Positions 1 through 5,870 of a DNA stretch of 14,063 bases are shown one piece after another (the first letter of the stretch is position 1; every line of letters starts with the position of its first letter). The notes under the pieces are model-generated. The model was not told where the DNA came from and ran no database searches. It was given only the letters and a program-made list of their open reading frames with translations. The stretch is from Clostridiales bacterium. Lineage in GTDB: Bacteria; Bacillota_A; Clostridia; Lachnospirales; Lachnospiraceae. The DNA lies in contig JASKJZ010000023.1 in NCBI GenBank assembly GCA_030154385.1, positions 1 to 14,063 of the forward strand, written 5' to 3'. The translations under genes were made by a program, and so were the position numbers.

Positions 1-456
1 CCGAAAGAAGAGCTAAAGGAAATTGTCTCATATGTTTCGCTCGAGGAGCTTTATGAAAAAAGCGATTTGATATCCCTTCATACTCCTCTTTTAGAGTCGA
101 CCTATCATATGATTGATTGCAATTCTCTTGCAAAGATGAAACATGGTGTGGTAATTATTAATTGTGCAAGGGGCGAGCTTATGTCCATTCCAGACGTGAT
201 AGAAGCTGTGGAATCAGAGCAAATTGGCGCTCTTGGTCTGGATGTATTCGAAAAAGAAGAGGGGATTTATCATCATGATTTGCGTTCTGATATCATTTCC
301 AATCGAGACATGGCTTATTTGCGCCAATTTCCAAATGTAATTATGACGCAGCATATGGCTTTTTATACGGATACTGCGGTCAATAGTATGGTGGAGGGAT
401 CGATTACCTCCCTGCATGATTTTTTTGTAAATGGTAGGTCAGCCTTTGCACTATAA
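1..456 (+). CDS. D-lactate dehydrogenase-type 2-hydroxyacid dehydrogenase, C-terminal part
   Basis: The frame is open from base 1, so the gene starts upstream and only the last 151 residues are visible. They match the C-terminal half of D-isomer-specific 2-hydroxyacid dehydrogenases, which reduce 2-ketoacids such as pyruvate with NADH in the cytoplasm. Visible landmarks are the NCARGE motif with the substrate-binding Arg, the DVFEKEEG segment with the catalytic Glu, and TQHMAFYT with the catalytic His. The segment between the Glu and His (IYHHDL to LRQFPNVIMT) resembles D-lactate dehydrogenase (LdhA) and VanH more than phosphoglycerate dehydrogenase. The substrate is therefore inferred as pyruvate, but other 2-ketoacids are possible. 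The gene ends 21 bp before the next promoter and I see no clear terminator after it. Confidence 0.88.
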   Translation, partial: PKEELKEIVSYVSLEELYEKSDLISLHTPLLESTYHMIDCNSLAKMKHGVVIINCARGELMSIPDVIEAVESEQIGALGLDVFEKEEGIYHHDLRSDIISNRDMAYLRQFPNVIMTQHMAFYTDTAVNSMVEGSITSLHDFFVNGRSAFAL

Positions 457-476
457 CGGATTATCGCCAGAAATAT

Positions 477-505
477 TTGATTTCTAACAAGGCTTGTGTT
501 ATGAT
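477..505 (+). promoter_or_regulatory. SigA-type extended -10 promoter for the CobW GTPase unit
   Basis: TTGATT (477-482) is followed by a 17-base spacer and TATGAT (500-505), with an extended TG at 497-498. This places the transcript start near 512, 30 bases before the ATG at 542. The spacer holds a perfect short dyad, ACAAG-G-CTTGT (487-497), which could be an operator. I found no match to the Bacillus Zur box core (TCGTAAT-N-ATTACGA). Confidence 0.75.
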
Positions 506-541
506 GTGTTGCATAATGGAATCTTAGAAAGAAGGAATACT

Positions 542-1642
542 ATGATAAAAATTGATATTGTATCTGGTTTTTTAGGCGCTGGAAAAACAACGCTCATAAA
601 AAAACTATTAAAGGAAGCATTAAATGGACAAAAGGTTGTTCTGATTGAAAATGAATTTGGTGAAATCGGGATTGATGGTGGTTTTTTAAAAGAAGCGGGA
701 ATTGAAATTCGCGAAATGAATTCGGGATGCATTTGCTGTTCCCTGGTGGGTGATTTTGGAACCTCTTTAAAAGAAGTAATTGAAACCTACCATCCAGAAC
801 GTATTTTAATTGAACCATCTGGCGTTGGAAAGCTTTCTGATGTTATCAAAGCGGTTCAAGACGTTGAAGAGACAGGAAGTGCTTTAAATAGTGCGGTTGC
901 AGTAGTAGATGCGCTAAAGTGCAAGATGTTCATCAAAAATTTTGGCGAATTTTTTATCAACCAAATTGAGCATGCGGATACCATTATCTTGAGCCGTACC
1001 GACAAGATGAATGAGGAGAAGATTAATGCGTGTATCGCGTTGATTCGAGAATACAACAAAAAAGCAGAGATTATAACAACTCCTTGGGATCAATTAGATG
1101 GCCAAGTGGTTCTTTCTGCGATTGAACACCCCGTTGATCTGGAGAAGGAACTTTTAGAAGAGGTAGAGCATCATCATGAGCACCATCACGAGCATGACCA
1201 TGCGGAAGGTTGCAGCTGTGGGTGTGGACACGACCATCATGACCATGACCATCATGACCACAATCATCACGACCACGATCATCATGACCATGACCACGAG
1301 CATGAAGAGGGCTGTAGCTGTGGGTGTGGACATGACGAGCACGATCATCACGGACATCATCATGCAGATGAAGTATTTGAAAGCTGGGGTTTTGAGGCTT
1401 CGATATCCTATCGTGAAGAAGAGCTTCGCGCAAAGCTTGCGCTATTAGAGCAAGAAGAGACTTATGGAATTGTACTGCGAGCGAAAGGTATGGTGAAGGC
1501 AGCAGACCAGGAAGAGTGGATCTATTTTGATTATGTTCCGGGTGAAATGGAACTTCGGTCAGGTCATGCCAATTATATTGGAAAAGTATGTGTGATTGGA
1601 TCAAAGCTACAAAAAGAAGCGCTCGAGCAGTTGTTTCGATAA
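542..1642 (+). CDS. CobW/COG0523 family metallochaperone GTPase with His/Cys-rich metal-binding insert
   Basis: A 366-residue G3E P-loop GTPase of the COG0523 family, whose members deliver Zn, Co or Ni to target proteins. The Walker A motif GFLGAGKTT is at residues 9-17. The family metal motif GCICC is at 62-66 (Cys63, Cys65, Cys66). EPSGVGK follows, and SRTDK stands at the usual NKxD guanine-specificity position. Residues 210-274 form a charged insert with 30 His and two CSCGCGH modules, followed by a CobW C-terminal domain (about 280-366). I chose ATG 542 because GAAGG (531-535) sits 6 bases upstream. An in-frame upstream start near 494 would lie inside the promoter. A paralog follows 28 bp downstream. 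Zinc is the most likely metal given the His/Cys tail, but nickel or cobalt cannot be excluded. Confidence 0.93.
   Translation: MIKIDIVSGFLGAGKTTLIKKLLKEALNGQKVVLIENEFGEIGIDGGFLKEAGIEIREMNSGCICCSLVGDFGTSLKEVIETYHPERILIEPSGVGKLSDVIKAVQDVEETGSALNSAVAVVDALKCKMFIKNFGEFFINQIEHADTIILSRTDKMNEEKINACIALIREYNKKAEIITTPWDQLDGQVVLSAIEHPVDLEKELLEEVEHHHEHHHEHDHAEGCSCGCGHDHHDHDHHDHNHHDHDHHDHDHEHEEGCSCGCGHDEHDHHGHHHADEVFESWGFEASISYREEELRAKLALLEQEETYGIVLRAKGMVKAADQEEWIYFDYVPGEMELRSGHANYIGKVCVIGSKLQKEALEQLFR
1169..1363 (+). repeat. Low-complexity His/Asp-rich coding repeat with two CSCGCGH modules
   Basis: An internal repeat within the GTPase gene encodes 65 residues, mostly alternating HH-D and H-D units. Two near-identical blocks, each reading EGCSCGCGHD, flank a central His/Asp stretch. 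The repeats are irregular CAT/CAC/GAC codon runs, as expected for a metal-binding linker that grows and shrinks by slippage. The run also leaves a long stop-free antisense frame, which is an artefact. Confidence 0.85.
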
Positions 1643-1670
1643 AACTATAATTAGAAAATGAGGTGATGGC

Positions 1671-2609
1671 ATGGAAGAAATGCCAGTTTATATAATCAAT
1701 GGTTTTTTGGAGAGCGGAAAAACAACGTTCCTTCGCCAAACAATAAACGAAGAATACTTTGCAGTAGAGGGAACGACACTTTTGCTTTTGTGTGAAGATG
1801 GCATGGAAGAATATGACCCCTCTGAGCTTGAACAAAATCATACCGTTATGGAATCGATTGCATCAGAGGCTGATTTTACGCCGCAAAAACTGAGAGAATT
1901 AGAAGAAAAGCACCATCCAGAGCGAATCTTAATTGAGCATAACGGAATGTGGAATCGCAAAGAAATGAAGCTGCCGATGCATTGGGAGATTCAGCAGCAA
2001 ATTACCTTTATCGAGGCCTCTACGTTTACCAATTATTTTGCAAATATGCGCTCACTTTTAACAGAAATGATTCGTAACTCTGATTTGATTATTTTTAATC
2101 GGTGTCAGGGGGTTGAAGATCTTCCGGTATACAAAAGAGCATTAAAAGCGGTGAATCAAAGAGTACAGGTTGTATTTGAGGATGCGGATGACGATATGGT
2201 AGATGAAATTACCGAGGAAGATCTTCCCTATGATGTAAAGTCACCAATCATCGAGATTGAGGAAGAAGATTTTGGTATTTGGTATATTGATGCCCTTGAA
2301 AATACAGAACGCTATGAAGGGAAGAAAGTCAGTTTTAAGGGAATGGTACTAAAGCCAGGTGGTTTCCCCAAAAACTATTTTGTCCCAGGACGTATGGCAA
2401 TGACTTGCTGCGCGGATGATATCGCATTTTTAGGCTTTGTATGCAAAACAAGAGAAGCCAGACGTCTCGAAAATAAGGAATGGATTCATGTAGTTGCTGA
2501 AGTGAAAAATGAATACTGGACCGATTACAAAGGAAAGGGTCCAGTTTTGTATGCGCTTGAGTTGTCTCCTTGCGAGCCTGCAAAAGAAGAAGTTTTAAAT
2601 ATGGTATAA
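1671..2609 (+). CDS. CobW-like GTPase fused to a DUF1980/TIGR03943-like C-terminal domain
   Basis: 312 residues. The N-terminal part is a CobW-type P-loop domain with Walker A GFLESGKTT (11-19), an LIEHNGMW segment where the paralog has LIEPSGVG, and NRCQG in place of NKxD. It lacks the GCICC metal motif. From about residue 190 the CobW_C domain appears replaced by a segment resembling the soluble domain of DUF1980/TIGR03943 (YcgQ) proteins: a KVSFKGMV strand, a PGRMAMTCCADD core (Cys246-Cys247, Asp249-Asp250), then a strand-rich end. In Bacillus, YcgQ and its partner permease YcgR belong to the Zur regulon. The gene lies 28 bp after the first GTPase with AGGTGAT at 1661-1667, so they are probably cotranscribed. 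The GTPase call is firm. The DUF1980 match is from memory of the family pattern. No permease gene is in view. Confidence 0.8.
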   Translation: MEEMPVYIINGFLESGKTTFLRQTINEEYFAVEGTTLLLLCEDGMEEYDPSELEQNHTVMESIASEADFTPQKLRELEEKHHPERILIEHNGMWNRKEMKLPMHWEIQQQITFIEASTFTNYFANMRSLLTEMIRNSDLIIFNRCQGVEDLPVYKRALKAVNQRVQVVFEDADDDMVDEITEEDLPYDVKSPIIEIEEEDFGIWYIDALENTERYEGKKVSFKGMVLKPGGFPKNYFVPGRMAMTCCADDIAFLGFVCKTREARRLENKEWIHVVAEVKNEYWTDYKGKGPVLYALELSPCEPAKEEVLNMV

Positions 2610-3502
2610 AATTCTTGCTCGGAAATGATTTTGATTGGATGCCCTTCGTCAATTAGGCGGAGGGCTTTTTTATGCTTTTTTGAGATGCCAGATAGTAAAT
2701 CACAATACGTATTTTCACCAAGAATTAAAATATCAGTGTTGGTGTTTAATTTGTCCATATTGATACCGCCTGCGTCAGCAATAGACTGCATAGCTTGTTT
2801 TCTTGAAAGAGTAGAAAGTGCGCCCGTGATAACACATCGCTTCTGAAAAAAAGGATGCAAAGAATTAAAAGTGCGCGAAGCAGCTTTAATGGTTTCGGCT
2901 TTGATGCGTTTACTTAAGTGATTCCATTGCGAAAAAAACTGCGTTTCACTGCCAAAGCTTGCAAGAACGGTCTGCTTCATTGCTTCCATAATTTGATAGT
3001 TCATCCTACAATCATTTATCGCGCGATGGGCTCCCTGGCAATCAAAATGGTAAAATGCGGCAACGTCCTTTAGACGATGGTGTACAAGTTCTGGGAGCAG
3101 CTTTTGCGAGATTGGAAGGGTGTCAATGTAGGAATTTTGCAAGGATGCGTAACCTGCTGCTTTGTATGCTTTGGATAGAAAGGAGATATCAAATGGAACC
3201 GAATGACCAACGAGTATGTCAGTCCCTAAAAAAGCGGCATAGTGATATGCAACATCAGGAAAATGCGGGGCAGTTGACAGCATTTGCTCTGTGATACCAG
3301 TTAATGTCTGTATTTTTTGTGGCAGTGGCGTTTGACAGGATAGAAATGTGTCAAAGGAATCCACTATTTTTCCTTGTTTTATCTTTAGAGCAGCAATTTC
3401 AATGATTTGATCGTTTTGCAGATCAAGCCCGGTTGTTTCGATATCTATAACACTATAGTCTGCTGGAAAGGCCAATAATTGGGCTTGTTTTTTTATATTC
3501 AT
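2525..3502 (-). CDS. DEDDh 3'-5' exonuclease (DnaQ/epsilon-like) with C-terminal BRCT domain
   Basis: 325 residues. The N-terminal exonuclease domain (about 15-180) shows all DEDDh residues: Asp20 and Glu22 in DIETTG, Asp105 in GHSVPFDISF, and His159 and Asp164 in GAHRAINDC. Residues about 215-300 look like a BRCT domain (KRCVITGALSTLSRKQA, then DILILGENT and ISEQEFYTIF), as in stand-alone PolIII-epsilon-like proteins of Firmicutes. The role is probably DNA proofreading or repair trimming in the cytoplasm. The start is set by AGGAGG (3508-3513), 5 bases before the ATG. The last 28 residues overlap the convergent GTPase gene and extend past the BRCT domain, which may reflect loss of an earlier stop. 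I see no terminator of its own and no convincing promoter in the 124-bp gap upstream. Confidence 0.9.
   Translation of the reverse strand: MNIKKQAQLLAFPADYSVIDIETTGLDLQNDQIIEIAALKIKQGKIVDSFDTFLSCQTPLPQKIQTLTGITEQMLSTAPHFPDVAYHYAAFLGTDILVGHSVPFDISFLSKAYKAAGYASLQNSYIDTLPISQKLLPELVHHRLKDVAAFYHFDCQGAHRAINDCRMNYQIMEAMKQTVLASFGSETQFFSQWNHLSKRIKAETIKAASRTFNSLHPFFQKRCVITGALSTLSRKQAMQSIADAGGINMDKLNTNTDILILGENTYCDLLSGISKKHKKALRLIDEGHPIKIISEQEFYTIFKTSSFAGSQGDNSSAYKTGPFPL
2641..2671 (+). terminator. Rho-independent terminator of the GTPase unit, inside the convergent exonuclease gene
   Basis: GCCCTTCGTC (2641-2650), loop AATTA, then GGCGGAGGGC (2656-2665) make a 10-pair stem including two G-U pairs, directly followed by six T (2666-2671). 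It lies 32 bp after the GTPase stop codon. On the other strand the same bases encode residues of the exonuclease (around KKALRLIDEGHP). Confidence 0.85.
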
Positions 3503-3555
3503 AAGTACCTCCTATTACAGTTTGGCATAGAAGGGCTAAAAATTCAAGGAAAAGG

Positions 3556-3569
3556 TGCAAGCCCTTGCA
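3556..3569. repeat. Perfect 14-base palindrome between exonuclease and Nudix genes
   Basis: TGCAAG-CC-CTTGCA lies in the 124-bp divergent intergenic region and overlaps the weak -35 candidate for the Nudix gene. It could be an operator or a small RNA hairpin. There is no T tract after it, so it is not a terminator. Confidence 0.55.
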
Positions 3570-3593
3570 TTTTCTATGTGATTGAGATAACAT
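3565..3593 (+). promoter_or_regulatory. Weak candidate promoter for the Nudix gene
   Basis: TTGCAT (3565-3570), a 17-base spacer, then TAACAT (3588-3593). Both boxes match the consensus only in part. The position, 33 bases before the ATG at 3627, is sensible. Confidence 0.4.
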
Positions 3594-3626
3594 GGGAGAG
3601 ATAAGGATAAACAAAAGGAGGAATTT

Positions 3627-4355
3627 ATGGCATTTTTAGAGGATATTACACCATTTTATGGAACGATTGAAAAAAACGAATTCGGTCAGACACTCGAAGC
3701 TTTTTTAGAGGAATATGATCCTAAAAAATATGAAAATCCATGTTCGACTACCGATGTTATTGTGATACGCTCGAATGGTGAAATAAAGCAGGTAAATACG
3801 GGGCTTTGCGTGCTTTTAATTAAGCGCCGTAACCATCCTGGGATTGGAAGATATGCGCTTCCAGGCGGGTTTGTAGAAATTCGGGAGGATTTGATAGATG
3901 CGGCAAAAAGAGAATTGACGGAAGAGACCGGTCTTACGAACATTGCGGTTGAGCAGATGTATACATGGGGAGAAGTTTTTCGCGATCCAAGAACCAGAAT
4001 CATCACCACTTCCTATCTTGCCATTGTAGATGATACGGTAGATGAGGTGAAGGCAGGAGATGATGCTTGTGATGCGCAGTGGTTTGATCTTGAATTTCAA
4101 AAAACATCAAGTGAAATACTGACAAGTGACGAAAATCGGAGACAGAGAAGGAAAGACATTTATCAGCTTATTCTTTCAAGCCAGGAGGAATCACTTCACT
4201 TCGATGCAACGATTTGTGTGAGCTATTACGCATATGGGATTTTAAAGGAAGTGGATTATCAAGTACTAGATAATAGCGGACTTGCATTTGATCATCCCCG
4301 TATGATCGTACAAGCGTTATTATCCATAGAAAAACGTATTCGGGAGGATAATTAA
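3627..4355 (+). CDS. Nudix hydrolase
   Basis: 242 residues with a complete Nudix box at 81-103: Gly81, Glu87, and the REL-TEE-TGL core (Arg95, Glu96, Glu99, Glu100). This motif binds Mg and positions the pyrophosphate of nucleoside-diphosphate derivatives such as ADP-ribose. The C-terminal LAFDHPRMIVQALLSI motif recurs in ADP-ribose-pyrophosphatase-like and NrtR-like Nudix proteins. No winged-helix domain follows, so it is probably an enzyme rather than an NrtR repressor. An N-terminal extension of about 40 residues precedes the Nudix fold, and residues about 165-225 form an extra domain I do not recognise. AAGGAGG (3615-3621) fixes the start. A small membrane protein gene begins 1 base after the stop, which suggests coupled translation. 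The exact substrate is unknown. Confidence 0.88.
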   Translation: MAFLEDITPFYGTIEKNEFGQTLEAFLEEYDPKKYENPCSTTDVIVIRSNGEIKQVNTGLCVLLIKRRNHPGIGRYALPGGFVEIREDLIDAAKRELTEETGLTNIAVEQMYTWGEVFRDPRTRIITTSYLAIVDDTVDEVKAGDDACDAQWFDLEFQKTSSEILTSDENRRQRRKDIYQLILSSQEESLHFDATICVSYYAYGILKEVDYQVLDNSGLAFDHPRMIVQALLSIEKRIREDN

Positions 4356-4356
4356 C

Positions 4357-4599
4357 ATGAGCAAAGAGAGTAAAGAAAGACCAAAAAGCCAGCGTATTGT
4401 AGCTGTTATTGGAATTATTGTGTTAGTTTCGTTATATATTGCAACACTGATATCGGCTATTTTTACAACACCTGCGACAAAGGGCCTTTTTATGGCGTGT
4501 ATTTTTTCAACGGTAGCGATTCCAGTTATGATTTATGCATATATGCTTGTCTATCGGTTATTAAAAAAGAAACGCGATGAAATTGTTGATAACCAATGA
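4357..4599 (+). CDS. Small two-helix membrane protein, unknown function
   Basis: 80 residues. A charged N-terminus (KESKERPKSQR) is followed by two hydrophobic segments at about 14-36 and 44-66 and a basic tail (KKKRDE). By the positive-inside rule both ends should be cytoplasmic. The ATG is 1 base after the Nudix stop, with GGGAGG (4342-4347) inside the end of the Nudix gene, so the two are translationally coupled. I recognise no family. The context suggests only co-expression with the Nudix enzyme. Confidence 0.75.
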   Translation: MSKESKERPKSQRIVAVIGIIVLVSLYIATLISAIFTTPATKGLFMACIFSTVAIPVMIYAYMLVYRLLKKKRDEIVDNQ

Positions 4600-4624
4600 A
4601 TTAGAGCTTTAAAGCCAAAAAAAA

Positions 4625-4656
4625 TGAAAACCCTGACGCCGTTGTCAGGGTTTTCA
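4625..4656. terminator. Strong stem-loop terminator after the Nudix/membrane protein unit
   Basis: TGAAAACCCTGAC (4625-4637), loop GCCGTT, then GTCAGGGTTTTCA (4644-4656) make a perfect 13-bp stem. The T run lies within the 3' arm on the plus strand and the A-rich 5' flank supplies a T run on the minus strand, so it may stop transcription in both directions. A 10-base palindrome GCTTTAAAGC lies just before it (4606-4615). Confidence 0.85.
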
Positions 4657-4719
4657 TTAAACAGGGGAGGATAAGTATTTATAATTTTTCATTGGTATGA
4701 TTATAGTATGACCTTATTT

Positions 4720-4736
4720 TTTTGTATTATACAAAA
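4720..4736. repeat. Perfect 7-bp dyad upstream of the SEC-C gene promoter
   Basis: TTTTGTA-TTA-TACAAAA lies 14 bases upstream of the -35 box at 4751. It is an operator candidate by position only. It is AT-rich, so chance is possible. The rest of the 211-bp gap (4600-4810) holds the terminator before it and the promoter after it. Confidence 0.4.
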
Positions 4737-4750
4737 GCTTAAAAAAATTA

Positions 4751-4779
4751 TTGGAAAAACACTTTAATTGTGCTATACT
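4751..4779 (+). promoter_or_regulatory. SigA-type promoter for the SEC-C protein gene
   Basis: TTGGAA (4751-4756), a 17-base spacer and TATACT (4774-4779) with an extended TG at 4771-4772. The transcript start should be near 4786, 25 bases before the ATG at 4811. AAGGGAGG (about 4797-4804) is the ribosome site. Confidence 0.8.
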
Positions 4780-4810
4780 AGAAAACGGACCATAAAAAGG
4801 GAGGTTTCAT

Positions 4811-5317
4811 ATGAGTTTATTAAGTGAATGGAGAGAATATGCGTATTCTCAAGAAATGAATAATACAAAGGCTGGAGAACAGTTTTGGGCAGGTTATTTT
4901 ACCATTGAAAAAGGTATTTACGAGCAGCTTCTTGCAAAGCCAGATGAAGTTGTGACAGGAACCGTAGAAGAACTTGCGGCTAAATATGATACAAGCCTTA
5001 GCATGATGGTAGGATTTCTTGATGGAATCAATGATAGTTTAAAACAGCCAAATCCAATTGAAGAGATGGAAAAAGATACGGTTGTATCCTTGGAATTTGA
5101 TAAAGAAAAGCTTTATTACAATATGGTAGAAGCAAAAGCGGATTGGCTCTATGAGATGGAGGCGTGGGAGGTTTTATTAAGTCCGGAACGCAGAAAAGAG
5201 CTTTATCGTGAACAAAAGAAATCAGGAACCATTGTAAAAGAGAAAAAAGTGGGACGAAATGACCCATGTCCATGTGGAAGCGGAAAGAAGTATAAAAAAT
5301 GCTGTGGAGCCAATTAG
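4811..5317 (+). CDS. SEC-C zinc-motif protein of unknown role
   Basis: 168 residues ending in a SEC-C motif, [17 protein letters not shown], with the zinc ligands Cys153, Cys155, Cys164 and Cys165 (or a close variant). The same motif ends SecA, where it binds zinc and contacts SecB or the ribosome. Here it is attached to a mostly helical acidic domain of about 145 residues that I cannot assign. There are no membrane segments or signal peptide, so the protein is probably cytoplasmic. It has its own promoter and terminator and is monocistronic. The last codons form the 5' arm of the terminator. A binding or adaptor role is plausible but unproven. Confidence 0.82.
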   Translation: MSLLSEWREYAYSQEMNNTKAGEQFWAGYFTIEKGIYEQLLAKPDEVVTGTVEELAAKYDTSLSMMVGFLDGINDSLKQPNPIEEMEKDTVVSLEFDKEKLYYNMVEAKADWLYEMEAWEVLLSPERRKELYREQKKSGTIVKEKKVGRNDPCPCGSGKKYKKCCGAN

Positions 5318-5333
5318 GCCACAGCATTTTTTT
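5293..5333. terminator. Bidirectional terminator shared by the SEC-C and XRE genes
   Basis: ATGCTGTGG (5299-5307) pairs perfectly with CCACAGCAT (5319-5327). The 11-base loop contains the SEC-C stop codon (TAG, 5315-5317). T7 follows on the plus strand (5327-5333), and A6 before it (5294-5299) gives a T6 tail on the minus strand, 9 bp past the XRE stop. It therefore serves both convergent genes. Confidence 0.88.
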
Positions 5334-5341
5334 GACAAAAA

Positions 5342-5686
5342 TTAACGTTCTGGATGATCCTGACAGTAAATCAAATAGTTCGTATAATTGCGAACCTCTT
5401 TCGCTTTCTCAGCATCTAATTTTTGATACAAATCAAAAAATTCTACGATATCTTTATCCAATACTTCGCCCCCAACTGGTAGGTAAGCATCGGAAATCCC
5501 TAATAAATAGTCACATGAAACATCGAAATATTTTGAAAGTGATATTAATTTATCAAAGGATGGTTCATTTCGCTGAGACTCATAATTTGATATAGCAGTA
5601 GGCTTCAAGCCAAGAATATCTGCTAATTCACTTTGTGTCAGTTTATGCTTTTGTCGTAATTGCTTTAAACGTACGTTAAAGTTCAT
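5342..5686 (-). CDS. XRE-family helix-turn-helix transcriptional regulator
   Basis: 114 residues. Residues about 6-60 form a Cro/CI-type HTH (LKQLRQKHKLTQSELADILG, then TAISNYESQRNEPSFDKL) ending with the common FDVSCDYLLG motif. The remaining 50 residues are charged and helical and probably mediate dimerisation. There is no peptidase or cupin domain. AAGGAG (5695-5700) supports the ATG. The gene diverges from the histidine kinase gene across 184 bp that carry repeated TATGTG half-sites, so it may repress itself and affect the kinase operon. It shares a terminator with the SEC-C gene. The signal and target are unknown. Confidence 0.9.
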   Translation of the reverse strand: MNFNVRLKQLRQKHKLTQSELADILGLKPTAISNYESQRNEPSFDKLISLSKYFDVSCDYLLGISDAYLPVGGEVLDKDIVEFFDLYQKLDAEKAKEVRNYTNYLIYCQDHPER

Positions 5687-5701
5687 ATGGCTCGCTCCTT
5701 A

Positions 5702-5822
5702 TATGTATTCACATACCGTATAGTTCCAATATATTATATACCTATATTTTGCAAAATGTCAAGAGAAATAGATACCATTATGTGGAAATATGTGGCAAAT
5801 GTTGACAAATCACATATTGTGA
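5702..5822. promoter_or_regulatory. Cluster of TATGTG half-sites: candidate operators between XRE and kinase genes
   Basis: The sites are TATGT-ATTC-ACATA (5702-5715); direct repeats TATGTGG at 5779-5785 and 5789-5795, exactly 10 bp (one helix turn) apart; and the dyad TCACA-TAT-TGTGA (5810-5822) inside the spacer of the kinase promoter. They share a TATGTG core and flank or overlap both divergent promoters. Binding by the adjacent XRE protein is inferred from position. Confidence 0.5.
5733..5762 (-). promoter_or_regulatory. Consensus SigA promoter for the XRE regulator
   Basis: On the minus strand TTGACA (5762-5757), an 18-base spacer and TATAAT (5738-5733): both boxes are perfect consensus. 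The predicted start is near 5726, giving a leader of about 40 bases that contains the dyad TATGT-ATTC-ACATA (5702-5715). Confidence 0.85.
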
Positions 5823-5830
5823 AATAGAAT
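5802..5830 (+). promoter_or_regulatory. SigA promoter for the kinase/HD-GYP/lipoprotein operon
   Basis: TTGACA (5802-5807), a 17-base spacer and TAGAAT (5825-5830) form a near-perfect promoter 40 bases before the ATG at 5871. The spacer holds the dyad TCACA-TAT-TGTGA, a position suited to repression by occlusion. Confidence 0.85.
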
Positions 5831-5870
5831 ATATTTGTAAGTATTGTAGTGTTTTTCAAGGAGAAAAAGC

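Noticed and set aside
494..541. Upstream in-frame start for the first GTPase, adding 16 residues
   Set aside because: It lies within the extended -10 promoter and has no ribosome site, while ATG 542 has GAAGG at 6 bases and begins directly with the family N-terminus.
457..541. Zur box upstream of the GTPase pair
   Set aside because: No sequence close to TCGTAAT-N-ATTACGA is present; the only dyad is ACAAG-G-CTTGT.
1169..1363. Possible CRISPR-like or noncoding tandem repeat
   Set aside because: The repeats are in frame, irregular in length, without unique spacers, and encode a typical metal-binding His tract.
1071..1841. Long antisense open frame (256 codons, minus strand) across the His-rich region
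   Set aside because: It exists because CAT/CAC/GAC codon runs give no stops on the other strand. It spans two well-supported GTPase genes, is low-complexity and has no family match.
3627..4355. NrtR-type Nudix repressor
   Set aside because: The protein ends right after the LAFDHPRMIVQALLSI motif, with no winged-helix domain after it.
4661..4710. GGGGAGG followed by a possible small gene
   Set aside because: The first ATG after it (4697) meets a stop after four codons and no longer frame follows.
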